Source: Candidatus Parcubacteria bacterium (GTDB lineage: Bacteria; Patescibacteriota; Minisyncoccia; UBA6257; 2-01-FULL-56-20). Taken from it: a stretch of DNA of 47,772 bases. The first letter of the stretch is position 1, and each line of letters begins with the position of its first letter. The translations under genes and the position numbers were made by a program. Positions 14,052 to 20,481 of the stretch are shown here, in pieces. The stretch lies in contig DAIDJL010000006.1 in assembly GCA_027450205.1 (NCBI GenBank), positions 1 through 47,772 on the forward strand, in the 5' to 3' direction. The notes beneath the pieces were generated by a model, which was given only the letters and a program-made list of their open reading frames with translations, ran no database searches and was not told the origin of the DNA.

Positions 14052-14103
14052 GTAGCCATAGCCAAAAGGCATTGAAACGGCGATGCTTTCTGGCTATGGC
14101 TAC
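14052..14103 (+). promoter_or_regulatory. Structured 5' leader of the DGR target mRNA
   Basis: A 13-bp perfect inverted repeat (14052-14064 with 14091-14103) encloses an inner near-match AAAGGCAT/ATGCTTT stem. The hairpin ends 38 nt before the start codon and leaves the Shine-Dalgarno free. It may stabilise the mRNA or regulate its translation. Confidence 0.6.
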
Positions 14104-14141
14104 GGATAGTAGCCCACTGGCAGAAAATAGGAGAAAGCGCT

Positions 14142-14798
14142 ATGACAGTTGCCACGACAGCGAAGACCTATGATCGCCAAACCGCAACGTTTCTCGCGGT
14201 GGTCGGTCAGAATATGCCGGAAATCTCCGGCGACGTGATGCAGGGATGGATCGAGAACCCGCGTGCGCTTCAAAACGCGCTTCGCACGGCTCTTTGCCCG
14301 CCGGAAACGGCCGCCACTCCGCGCGAATTCAAAACGTGGAAGACGGTGAAGATCGGAACGCAGAAATCGGTGAAGGACCTCTCGAAGGCGCTCACCAACA
14401 ACGGCTTCCGGATCAGCGACTGGGCCGCGGACATCCTCAAACGGACGCCGCTTGCCGAAACGGAAATGGAAATTGAGCTCGTGCTCGTTTCCGTCGCCGA
14501 CCTCGGCTTCACGAAGACAACCCGCCGCGACGCGATCTACAACCGCGCGAAAGAACTGGGTCTCGACCTGATTCCCGCGGAAGTCGGCCCGCAGCTCCGT
14601 CTCACTTATTCGGATCAGCCGATGGGTGAGTGGATACTCATGGGTATGGAACCCATCGCTCGCTCCGATGGCTACCTCGTCGCGTTCAACGTGGCACGCC
14701 ACGTGGACGGCCAGTGGCTTAGCACGAACTACGGCGACCCCGACGGTGGGTGGAGTCCCGGCCGCCGTTGGGTGTTCGCCCGCCGCAAGCAGAATTAG
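14142..14798 (+). CDS. DGR target (variable) protein, 218 aa
   Basis: The last ~45 residues (about 172-215) are encoded by the variable repeat VR, which is an adenine-substituted copy of TR at 15163-15292. The N-terminal half is invariant: an alpha-helical region, then the block GFTKTTRRDAIYNRAKELGLDLIPAEVGPQLRLTY followed by a GEWILMGMEPI strand, which I recall as a widespread Patescibacteria family of hypothetical proteins. The VR part carries GQWL...W..RRWVF, the C-type-lectin-like ending typical of DGR targets. No signal peptide is seen, so the protein is probably cytoplasmic or exported by a non-Sec route. AGGAG lies 8 nt before the ATG. A terminator follows. Confidence 0.9.
   Translation: MTVATTAKTYDRQTATFLAVVGQNMPEISGDVMQGWIENPRALQNALRTALCPPETAATPREFKTWKTVKIGTQKSVKDLSKALTNNGFRISDWAADILKRTPLAETEMEIELVLVSVADLGFTKTTRRDAIYNRAKELGLDLIPAEVGPQLRLTYSDQPMGEWILMGMEPIARSDGYLVAFNVARHVDGQWLSTNYGDPDGGWSPGRRWVFARRKQN
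14656..14785 (+). repeat. DGR variable repeat (VR)
   Basis: 130 bp aligned without gaps to TR (offset +507). They differ at 18 positions; 17 are adenines in TR changed to G (10), C (4) or T (3) in VR, and one is T15190 changed to C. Changes fall mostly in AAC/AAT, GAA/GAG and GAC codons. The last ~21 bp (GC-rich, after 14764) are identical, as expected for the IMH-side anchor. VR lies at the 3' end of the target gene. Confidence 0.95.
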
Positions 14799-14867
14799 TC
14801 CTCGGGCACTGGGTCAATTGATCCTTACTTTGACTCTGTAGCCCTTAGCCCTTTGCATTTTCTTTGA

Positions 14868-14903
14868 CCCGCGTTTGGATAACCTCCGACGCGGGCTTCT
14901 TTT
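14868..14903 (+). terminator. Terminator after the DGR target gene
   Basis: Stem CCCGCGT (14868-14874) with ACGCGGG (14889-14895), 14-nt loop, then CTTCTTTTT. Confidence 0.85.
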
Positions 14904-14910
14904 TGCCGAC

Positions 14911-15384
14911 ATGGTAAAATGGAAATCAGATAGTAGGCCTCACACAAGCCCGCGGCCACGGTTGCGGACGGCCGAATTCGAGTATCACTGGATGCGGAAT
15001 GGCGACGGGTACGCTTGCCGCCAGCGTCGTCCTTTAACACTTCAAAAAAATGAAGATACTTGGTGCGTTGTGCTCGTGAATTACCCAAGCAGGGGAGATT
15101 CCGAATTAGATACAGCTTCAAGAGTAATCGAGGAGCAGTGGCGCAGATGGCGCAACGCACGTTCGCTAACTCCGATGGCAACCTCAACGTGTTCAACGTG
15201 GAACGCAACGAGGACGGCCAGTGGCTTAACACGAACTACGGCAACCCCGACAATGAGTGGAATCCCGACAACCGTTGGGTGTTCGCCCGCCGAAACTCTC
15301 TTTATTTCCCCGCTCTCGCGGGGTTTTCTTTCGCCTTATTCGCTTGGCGCATCCATCCTCCAAGCTGTTTTCCCAATTCATTAA
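14911..15384 (+). CDS. Uncertain ORF overlapping the TR, 157 aa
   Basis: The first ~85 residues look protein-like (EFEYHWMRNGDGYACRQRR, then DTWCVVLVNYPSRGDSELD and a helical end), but the C-terminal part runs through TR in a frame other than the VR-like one and is low complexity. It may be a remnant of a duplicated target gene or chance. It has no Shine-Dalgarno. Treat it as unproven; the stretch may be only the TR transcript's upstream region. Confidence 0.25.
   Translation: MVKWKSDSRPHTSPRPRLRTAEFEYHWMRNGDGYACRQRRPLTLQKNEDTWCVVLVNYPSRGDSELDTASRVIEEQWRRWRNARSLTPMATSTCSTWNATRTASGLTRTTATPTMSGIPTTVGCSPAETLFISPLSRGFLSPYSLGASILQAVFPIH
15163..15292 (+). repeat. DGR template repeat (TR)
   Basis: This is the adenine-rich template copy of VR, 507 bp downstream on the same strand and 410 bp before the reverse transcriptase. 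It keeps the reading frame of the target domain (FANSDGNLNVFNVER...), with Asn codons AAC where VR has varied residues, so AAC codons maximise the amino-acid spread when A is mutated. A terminator follows 15 bp later, so TR RNA is a discrete short transcript or the end of one. Confidence 0.95.
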
Positions 15385-15698
15385 AGTTTTCCGAAAGCGT
15401 AATATATTTCTTATTGTCGAGAGCCTTTATTTCCCAAAGCACTTGCAAGAAGAATTTTACGAGATCGAGCCGCGTCGTTGCTTTTTCGAGATGCAATGAT
15501 TTTTGCTCCGGCTTTGCGTAGCTCGCCGAGTAAAGGAGTTCAAGCGTTTCGACCAGCAGACGGTCGATCTTTATGCCAAGCGAGTATCTTGAATCTTTCG
15601 GCACATGAGGCAGGAACTCATGCCAGGCCTTGTACGCGCTGATGAAGCGTTGGATAATCGGAAGCTGAGGTGTCGGGGGGGGGGGTTACATGTTGCAT
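15302..15698 (-). CDS. avd: Avd-like DGR accessory protein, start separated by a G11 tract
   Basis: The minus-strand frame reads as a four-helix-bundle Avd protein: LPIIQRFISAYKAWHEFLP, VPKDSRYSLGIKIDRLLVETLELL, an EKATTRLDLVKFFLQVLWEI helix, and the diagnostic LSENFNELGKQLGGWMRQ end. Avd pentamers bind the DGR reverse transcriptase and the template RNA. With the 11 G (C on this strand) present at 15675-15685, the frame runs back to TAA without a start; with 10 it joins ATG at 15698 (MQHVTPPP...). So the gene is either phase-variable and OFF here, or carries a homopolymer sequencing error. Only an internal GTG at 15604, after helix 1, is otherwise available. Its opposite orientation to the RT is unusual. 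Confidence 0.75.
15308..15331 (+). terminator. Terminator of the TR RNA, inside the 3' end of avd
   Basis: CCCCGC/GCGGGG stem (15308-15323) with TCTC loop and TTTTCTTT. It overlaps the last codons of the convergent avd gene, so the protein's tail (ENPARAGK) is encoded by the hairpin. Confidence 0.85.
15675..15685 (+). repeat. G11 homopolymer between RT and avd starts
   Basis: Eleven consecutive G residues, inside the N-terminal codons of avd and just before the RT ATG. Such tracts slip during replication. A one-base loss restores avd; the RT frame from ATG 15703 is unaffected, but an alternative GTG start at 15670 would be thrown out of frame. Confidence 0.9.
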
Positions 15699-15702
15699 TT
15701 TT

Positions 15703-16692
15703 ATGAAAAAAGAAATGGTGGGCGGTTTTGAAAAAATCGCCGCGACAGAAAATTTATTGGAAGCGTGGCGCGAATTTTTGCCCGGAAAGCGCGGCAAGCG
15801 CGACGTGCAAGAATTTCAACTGCGGCTGATAGATAACATTTTATCACTAAATTCTGATTTGCTAAACTGCCGCTATCGCCACGGCGGGTATATGGCGTTT
15901 AAAATTTCCGACCCGAAACCGCGCGATATCCATAAAGCGAGCGTGCGCGATCGGCTTTTGCATCATGCGATCTACCGACAGCTTTATCCATTTTTCGACA
16001 GAACATTTATCGCTGATTCATTCTCGTGCCGAAATGACAAGGGAACTCATGCCGCGATGGATCGGTTTCGCGCATTCGGCCGCATTGCGAGCAGGAACAA
16101 TACGAGGACGTGTTGGGTGCTCAAATGCGATATCAGAAAATTCTTTGCAAACATCGACCACGGAATTTTAACGGAAATTATTTCGCAATATACGACCGAC
16201 AAGAAATTGACCTGGCTCTTGCGGGGAATCATTGAAAGTTTTTCATCGACACGGCCCGGCGTAGGGTTGCCGCTTGGCAATCTTACTTCGCAGTTGTTCG
16301 TGAACATCTACATGAACGAATTTGATCAGTTCGTAAAGCATAATCTGCGAGCGAAGCATTACCTCCGTTACGCAGATGATTTTGTTATCTTCGCGCCGAA
16401 CTCGGAATGGCTAAAAATAATTCTGCCGGAAATATCGAATTTTCTCCGGAATCGGTTAAAACTGGAATTGCACCCTAAAAAGGTTTCCATCGCGTCCCTC
16501 GCTTCTGGCGTGGATTTTCTCGGCTGGGTACATTTCCCGGATCACCGCGTTTTGCGGACGGCAACTAAGCAGCGGATGATAAGGCGCATTGCTCAAACTG
16601 AAAAAGAAGAAACATTGGCATCGTATCGCGGACTTTTGGGGCATGGCAATGCAGAGAAGATTAAAAATAAATATTTGCCGCTTGCAGGGTAG
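15703..16692 (+). CDS. DGR reverse transcriptase, 329 aa
   Basis: Copies TR RNA into adenine-mutagenised cDNA that replaces VR. RT motifs are in order: RDIHKASVRDRLLHHAIY (about residues 74-92), catalytic Asp in LKCDIRKFFANIDH (about 140-153), the DGR-type motif PLGNLTSQ (about 190-197, where group II introns have a different QG-type motif), and catalytic YADD (223-226), then a thumb with DFLGW. Length of 330-380 aa is typical. ATG 15703 is chosen because the upstream GTG at 15670 would translate the G11 tract. It lies downstream of TR on the same strand and diverges from avd. Confidence 0.94.
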   Translation: MKKEMVGGFEKIAATENLLEAWREFLPGKRGKRDVQEFQLRLIDNILSLNSDLLNCRYRHGGYMAFKISDPKPRDIHKASVRDRLLHHAIYRQLYPFFDRTFIADSFSCRNDKGTHAAMDRFRAFGRIASRNNTRTCWVLKCDIRKFFANIDHGILTEIISQYTTDKKLTWLLRGIIESFSSTRPGVGLPLGNLTSQLFVNIYMNEFDQFVKHNLRAKHYLRYADDFVIFAPNSEWLKIILPEISNFLRNRLKLELHPKKVSIASLASGVDFLGWVHFPDHRVLRTATKQRMIRRIAQTEKEETLASYRGLLGHGNAEKIKNKYLPLAG

Positions 16693-16910
16693 GGGTACAA
16701 ATATATTAATTAATTTCTTAATTAATTAAGATTTGCCCCCTCCGTGTCTTTTCTTGGGTTTCTCCGTCATTTCTGTTGTCTTAGCTTATATGTATATTTG
16801 CATTTTCGGTTTTTTGTTTCCAAAGCCAAAGTGTTTATAAGTTTCGTTTCGGCAGTTATACACACTTTGGCCCCGCGGAAACTTTTGGCGGGGCGGCTCA
16901 GAATGGAAGC
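16693..16910. other. Intergenic origin/operator-like region
   Basis: The stretch holds an AT-rich palindromic block (TTAATTAA repeated around 16702-16729), a T-rich tract, then CCAAAGTGT (16826-16834) inverted as ACACTTTGG (16862-16870). Inside the right arm lies TTATACACA (16856-16864), a match to the TTATNCACA DnaA-box consensus. A GC hairpin CCCCGC/GCGGGG follows at about 16871-16893. AT-rich block plus DnaA-like box suggests an element-borne replication origin or operator, but one box is weak proof. The 16-mer GCCAAAGTGTTTATAA (16825-16840) recurs at 27631-27646. Confidence 0.35.
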
Positions 16911-17060
16911 ATGATCGTTTGTTCGATTTGTTCCAATAGCGACTGGTGCGACGACGATTGCGATTGCGCGTGCCACGACGAGGATTTTGATGACGATGAG
17001 GACGAATTCGATGAAGACGATCTGGACGATGAGGACGACATCGAGCCCGAAGAAGATTAG
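16911..17060 (+). CDS. Cys-rich, highly acidic small protein, 49 aa
   Basis: The first ~22 residues contain CSIC, then CDDDCDCACH, a possible metal-binding cluster. The remaining ~27 residues are almost all Asp/Glu. The function is unknown; acidic Cys-rich peptides may bind metal or mimic DNA. There is no good Shine-Dalgarno. It heads a run of closely packed small genes, which supports it as a real gene, but composition bias leaves doubt. Confidence 0.45.
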   Translation: MIVCSICSNSDWCDDDCDCACHDEDFDDDEDEFDEDDLDDEDDIEPEED

Positions 17061-17069
17061 GCCACCACC

Positions 17070-17207
17070 ATGACGCCAATCCTTACCATCTGCGGTTTCA
17101 TTGTTTTATACATTATGGCTCGCCGGATGGCGTCGCTGAAGCGTGATGATCAACTCGGCTTCCGGCTCCCGAAAAAGTCCTGGTGGCAAAAATTACTCGG
17201 AAAATGA
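17070..17207 (+). CDS. Small membrane protein, 45 aa
   Basis: N-terminal hydrophobic helix (TILTICGFIVLYIMA-like, about residues 3-17) and a basic C-terminus (RRMASLKR...KKSWWQKLLGK), so a single-pass protein with the tail in the cytoplasm. Its stop overlaps the next start (ATGA at 17204), showing translational coupling. Family not recognised. Confidence 0.5.
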   Translation: MTPILTICGFIVLYIMARRMASLKRDDQLGFRLPKKSWWQKLLGK

Positions 17208-17371
17208 ACTGGGATTTTTTCAACGGATTTTGGGCTGGCGCGCTTTCCATTGCGCTTGTCGTCTTCGCGCTCATCTGGTCGGTGGACGAGAAGGACGGCG
17301 ACGATGAGGATGATGACGATTACCACTACGAGTCGATCGACGACGATCATAACCACATCCAACCCGCATGA
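17204..17371 (+). CDS. Small membrane protein with acidic/His tail, 55 aa
   Basis: One hydrophobic helix (about residues 9-27, AGALSIALVVFALIW) followed by an Asp/Glu-rich tail ending in His-rich DDDHNHIQPA. It overlaps both the previous and next genes by ATGA. The function is unknown; the tail could bind divalent metal. The stop at 17369-17371 lies within the next gene's start. Confidence 0.5.
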   Translation: MNWDFFNGFWAGALSIALVVFALIWSVDEKDGDDEDDDDYHYESIDDDHNHIQPA

Positions 17372-17523
17372 CCTTCCAATACTTCATCGGCGCAATAATT
17401 GTTACGTTCGTTCTCAACTTCTGCATTGTGGCGCTTGTTGACGGCGTGGTCGGGATCTTCCTCAACGTTACGGGAAGCAAGTGGCTCAAGGTCGTGGTCA
17501 AAAACGACGGGCTGAACTACTGA
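17368..17523 (+). CDS. Small membrane protein, 51 aa
   Basis: A hydrophobic helix at about residues 5-31 (FIGAIIVTFVLNFCIVALVDGVVGIF) and a short basic C-terminus (KWLKVVVK). Starts by ATGA overlap with the upstream gene, and the next gene starts one base after its stop. Family not recognised; its size and position fit a small virion or secretion membrane subunit. Confidence 0.5.
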   Translation: MTFQYFIGAIIVTFVLNFCIVALVDGVVGIFLNVTGSKWLKVVVKNDGLNY

Positions 17524-17524
17524 C

Positions 17525-17650
17525 ATGCAGCCGCTCGATCAAATCTTTTTGCAGTGGTCGGCCGTGGTAAACCCTTCCTGGATTCTTGCCCTTTTTGCAT
17601 TAACCACCTTGCACGCTTTCTTCTTCACTTTCATTGATAACTGGCTATGA
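17525..17650 (+). CDS. Small membrane protein, 41 aa
   Basis: A single hydrophobic segment (about residues 15-38, rich in Phe/Leu/Ala) ending FIDNWL. It is coupled to both neighbours (1-nt gap upstream, ATGA overlap downstream). Function unknown. Confidence 0.45.
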   Translation: MQPLDQIFLQWSAVVNPSWILALFALTTLHAFFFTFIDNWL

Positions 17651-17961
17651 GTAAACAAAGGTCGAATAAAAATAACAACAACAAAGCTATGTTCAAGAAA
17701 ATTTCGCTTTGGGTCTCGGGCGCAGGCGCAGCTGTCGTCGGCATGATTGCCGCAGCGGCCGCAAACGCGCAGACGATTCCGGCAGGGAGCTTGACCGTGC
17801 CGTCCTCGACGGTTACGAATCTCCTGGCCTCGGTGTCCAACATCTTCACGGATCAGGGCATCTTGGGCCTCGTCGTGGTCGCCGCCGCGATCCCGCTCGT
17901 TTTCTACTTTGCGAAGCAGGTCATCGGCCTCCTTCCGAAGTCGCGAGCGCGCACCCACTAA
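17647..17961 (+). CDS. Coat- or pilin-like small membrane protein, 104 aa
   Basis: A positively charged N-terminus, a signal-like hydrophobic stretch ending AAAAANA-Q (cleavage near residue 42), a short polar outside segment, a second hydrophobic helix (about 71-91) and a basic end (KSRARTH). This signal, short ectodomain, helix, basic tail layout is that of filamentous-phage major coat protein pVIII and also of TrbC/VirB2-like pilins. Which applies cannot be decided by eye. It lies in the middle of the small-gene run, before the large surface protein. Confidence 0.6.
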   Translation: MSKQRSNKNNNNKAMFKKISLWVSGAGAAVVGMIAAAAANAQTIPAGSLTVPSSTVTNLLASVSNIFTDQGILGLVVVAAAIPLVFYFAKQVIGLLPKSRARTH

Positions 17962-18027
17962 GCGCAGCTTTGCCGCCCCGCTTAGGGCCTATAGGCGAGG
18001 GGATGCAGTGAGGACACCCCTTCGCGT

Positions 18028-18270
18028 ATGCGCATGAAAAAAATCGTTGCCATTTCAATACTCGGAAGTTTGGCGCTTGCGCCTGTTTTCGCGTTCGCGC
18101 AGGCGGCGTCCGGCACGATCCAAATGCCGTCCGATATGACGGCCCAGATTCTGACCCAGGCGACCGCTTTACTCGGATCGTTGAGCTCGTACATGTCGCT
18201 TATCATCGGCGTTCTTCTGGCCCTTGTGGTGGTCGAATTCGTGATCGGCGCTATCAGGCATAGGCAATAA
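18028..18270 (+). CDS. Small secreted membrane protein, 80 aa
   Basis: A clear signal peptide (MRMKKIVAISILGSLALAPVFAFAQA, cleavage near residue 24), a polar stretch of ~25 residues and a C-terminal helix (SLIIGVLLALVVVEFVIGAI) with a basic RHRQ end. Same architecture as the preceding 104-aa protein, so perhaps a second coat/pilin subunit. The exact start could be the ATG at 18034. Confidence 0.6.
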   Translation: MRMKKIVAISILGSLALAPVFAFAQAASGTIQMPSDMTAQILTQATALLGSLSSYMSLIIGVLLALVVVEFVIGAIRHRQ

Positions 18271-18294
18271 CATGGAACGCCCCCGCCCACCACC

Positions 18295-20214
18295 ATGAAC
18301 AGCAAAAAATTATATACAGGCATTTTTCTCGGCGCACTGTTCTTCGCGGTTGCGGTTTTCATCGTGCCGCACCTTTCCCATGCCGCCACGTTCGAGTGCG
18401 ATTTCAACAACGTGAACATAGGCGGCGATACCGGATGGTACAACTGTCCGGGCATGGATTTCTCCGACCAGTCGCAGATATATACATTCAGCGGTTTTCC
18501 CGCAGGGGGAACGATGGTGCAGGTATGCGCCGGGAACGACACGAGATTTCACGGCTGCGGCATTTTTTATACCGACAGCAGCGGAAACCTGACGTTCGGG
18601 GACGTGTATGCGGCGAGCGGGGACTCGTGGCTCCATTTTGCGAGCGGCAGCGACAACAGCATGAGAAGCGACAGCCCGATCTACGGCACGACCGCGATCG
18701 CGCCGTCGTATTCCCTCAACCTGGTTACGCCGGCCTCGAACGGATCGCTCGCGGATTTTTCCCAATGGACGTTCAACTACGGCGGGCAGAATCTCATCAC
18801 GACCTCGGACAATTATTATATCGACGTTCAGTATTACAATTCTGATTATTCCGTATACGGCGAAGATCAGAGCGCGCAGTTTTCCGGGAGCACCTTCGCG
18901 AGCGGGGGAGCGAACATCAGCTTCAATAAATCGAAAACGCTTCCTGCCGGGAATTATTCGGCATATGTGGGCTTGGTAGACGCATCGAACTACAACTACA
19001 TCGTCAATAAAAGCTTCAACTTCACTGTCGTGCCTGGGCCCGCCGTGTTCACCTGGAACGCGGACACGGGGAGATATGAGGGATCGTTCAGCCCTGCGAG
19101 CGTAACGCCCGGAACCCCCGGATTGTTTTACATATACACCTCGGACGGCACCGATCTCTCCGTGGACGACAACGCTTTTGCGGTTTCCTGCCCTGGACAG
19201 TACGGCATAAGCAACCCCGGACAGTTTGACAGCACGGGTTCGCTCATCAAGGACAGCAACAATTATCTCTATGCCACGTGGAACTGGTGGGGCTGCGGGC
19301 AGATCGCCACGATCGCATTCGGGAATAAGATAACGGCGCCGTACGATTACGCCATATCGCCCTATCCCAATTACGTGGGCGATAAAATCTATCTGTCCGA
19401 CAGCCCTGTTACTCCGGTGGCACCGACGGTTCCGCCCGCATCGGTCTCGCTCTTGTTCCCTACGAACGGCACGACCTCGCCGGATTTCAGCAACTGGGTC
19501 GTCGGGTGGAATGGCGACGTGCCGTACGGCGAGATGCACGTCGTCTACGGCATGTCGAGCTCGTCCTTGAACTACGACGACCATATTGATTTCAGCCCGT
19601 TCGTTTCGGCGAACCCGCTGCCGATCTACAAGAGCCAACCGCTATTTTTCATACCGCTCGCGATTCCGGCGACCTGGTACGCGCAGGTCATGGACGTGGG
19701 CGCGACCGAAACGGTGTTTTCCAACATCGTGAGTTTCCAAATCAATCCGAATTTTGCCAATCCGACCTCAAATGCGACCGATACGACCCTCGCGGGGCCG
19801 TTCTTGGGCGTAGGGGGAGGGGAAACATCGTCCACGATCCCAAATCCGACAACGAATTGCCAATATACGAGCTCCAGCTTCCTTTCCGATCCGGTAGGGA
19901 ATATCCAAAACGGCATCTGTAGTGCTTTCGTATTCCTGTTCATCCCGAACGGCGCCGAACAGACGGCCTTGAATACCCAATTCACGAACACCTGGACGCA
20001 AATATCGAACCGCGTGCCGTTCGGCTACGCAGGGATCATTATGACCGCCTTCCAAAGCTTCAAGGAAGGTTCAACGACAAGCACGCTCATCACGAGCTCG
20101 ACTTATATCGCGCTCTCGTTGGTGCTCGATCCCTTGAAAACGGGGATCTCATTCATGCTCATCCTTCTCCTCGCTTTCGCCATTCTTCATTTCGTCCGGA
20201 ACATCACGCTATGA
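18295..20214 (+). CDS. Large secreted protein with C-terminal membrane anchor, 639 aa
   Basis: Signal peptide (residues ~1-30, ending LSHAA), several beta-rich Ig-like segments with repeated TPxxG and NxT motifs, cysteines in the N-terminal part, a Ser/Thr-rich stretch around 500, and a hydrophobic C-terminal helix (about 615-635). Large secreted head plus C-terminal anchor between small coat-like genes and an 87-aa membrane protein matches the position and layout of a filamentous-phage adsorption protein pIII, but no sequence similarity is recognised. A cell-surface adhesin is the alternative. Its stop overlaps the next start. Confidence 0.6.
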   Translation: MNSKKLYTGIFLGALFFAVAVFIVPHLSHAATFECDFNNVNIGGDTGWYNCPGMDFSDQSQIYTFSGFPAGGTMVQVCAGNDTRFHGCGIFYTDSSGNLTFGDVYAASGDSWLHFASGSDNSMRSDSPIYGTTAIAPSYSLNLVTPASNGSLADFSQWTFNYGGQNLITTSDNYYIDVQYYNSDYSVYGEDQSAQFSGSTFASGGANISFNKSKTLPAGNYSAYVGLVDASNYNYIVNKSFNFTVVPGPAVFTWNADTGRYEGSFSPASVTPGTPGLFYIYTSDGTDLSVDDNAFAVSCPGQYGISNPGQFDSTGSLIKDSNNYLYATWNWWGCGQIATIAFGNKITAPYDYAISPYPNYVGDKIYLSDSPVTPVAPTVPPASVSLLFPTNGTTSPDFSNWVVGWNGDVPYGEMHVVYGMSSSSLNYDDHIDFSPFVSANPLPIYKSQPLFFIPLAIPATWYAQVMDVGATETVFSNIVSFQINPNFANPTSNATDTTLAGPFLGVGGGETSSTIPNPTTNCQYTSSSFLSDPVGNIQNGICSAFVFLFIPNGAEQTALNTQFTNTWTQISNRVPFGYAGIIMTAFQSFKEGSTTSTLITSSTYIALSLVLDPLKTGISFMLILLLAFAILHFVRNITL

Positions 20215-20474
20215 TCACCTATTACCTCATCCTGATCTTTCTGTATCTCCTGGGGCTCATCGTCTCGCCCTTACGACTTCTGCCCATCGCGTCGCTTTCG
20301 GTGAACCTCACGGGCACGCTCACAAGCGCGGGCAACTATCTCGCGCTCTTCGATATTTTCCTGCCCGTCGGCACGCTATTCACCGTCTTTGGCATTGTGA
20401 TCGTGATCGAGGGCGCTTACTTCACTTACAAGGCCGTGAAATGGGTTTATACCAAGATTCCGGGCATCAGCTAA
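20211..20474 (+). CDS. Membrane protein, 87 aa (pVI-like position)
   Basis: Three hydrophobic stretches (about residues 4-22, 34-52, 57-75) and a short Lys end. Starts by ATGA overlap with the large surface protein, so it is translated with it. In filamentous phages the gene after pIII encodes the small membrane protein pVI; that analogy is positional only. Confidence 0.6.
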   Translation: MITYYLILIFLYLLGLIVSPLRLLPIASLSVNLTGTLTSAGNYLALFDIFLPVGTLFTVFGIVIVIEGAYFTYKAVKWVYTKIPGIS

Positions 20475-20481
20475 CCATGAC

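Noticed and set aside
15060-15521. Plus-strand ORF through TR in the VR frame
   Set aside because: Upstream residues are not target-like, there is no ribosome-binding site, and the frame runs through the TR terminator; explained by the TR retaining the target reading frame.
18310-19638. Minus-strand 442-codon frame opposite the 639-aa surface protein gene
   Set aside because: Composition (Arg/Val/Ile repeats) is typical antisense of a GC-rich gene; the plus-strand frame has a signal peptide, anchor and coupled neighbours.
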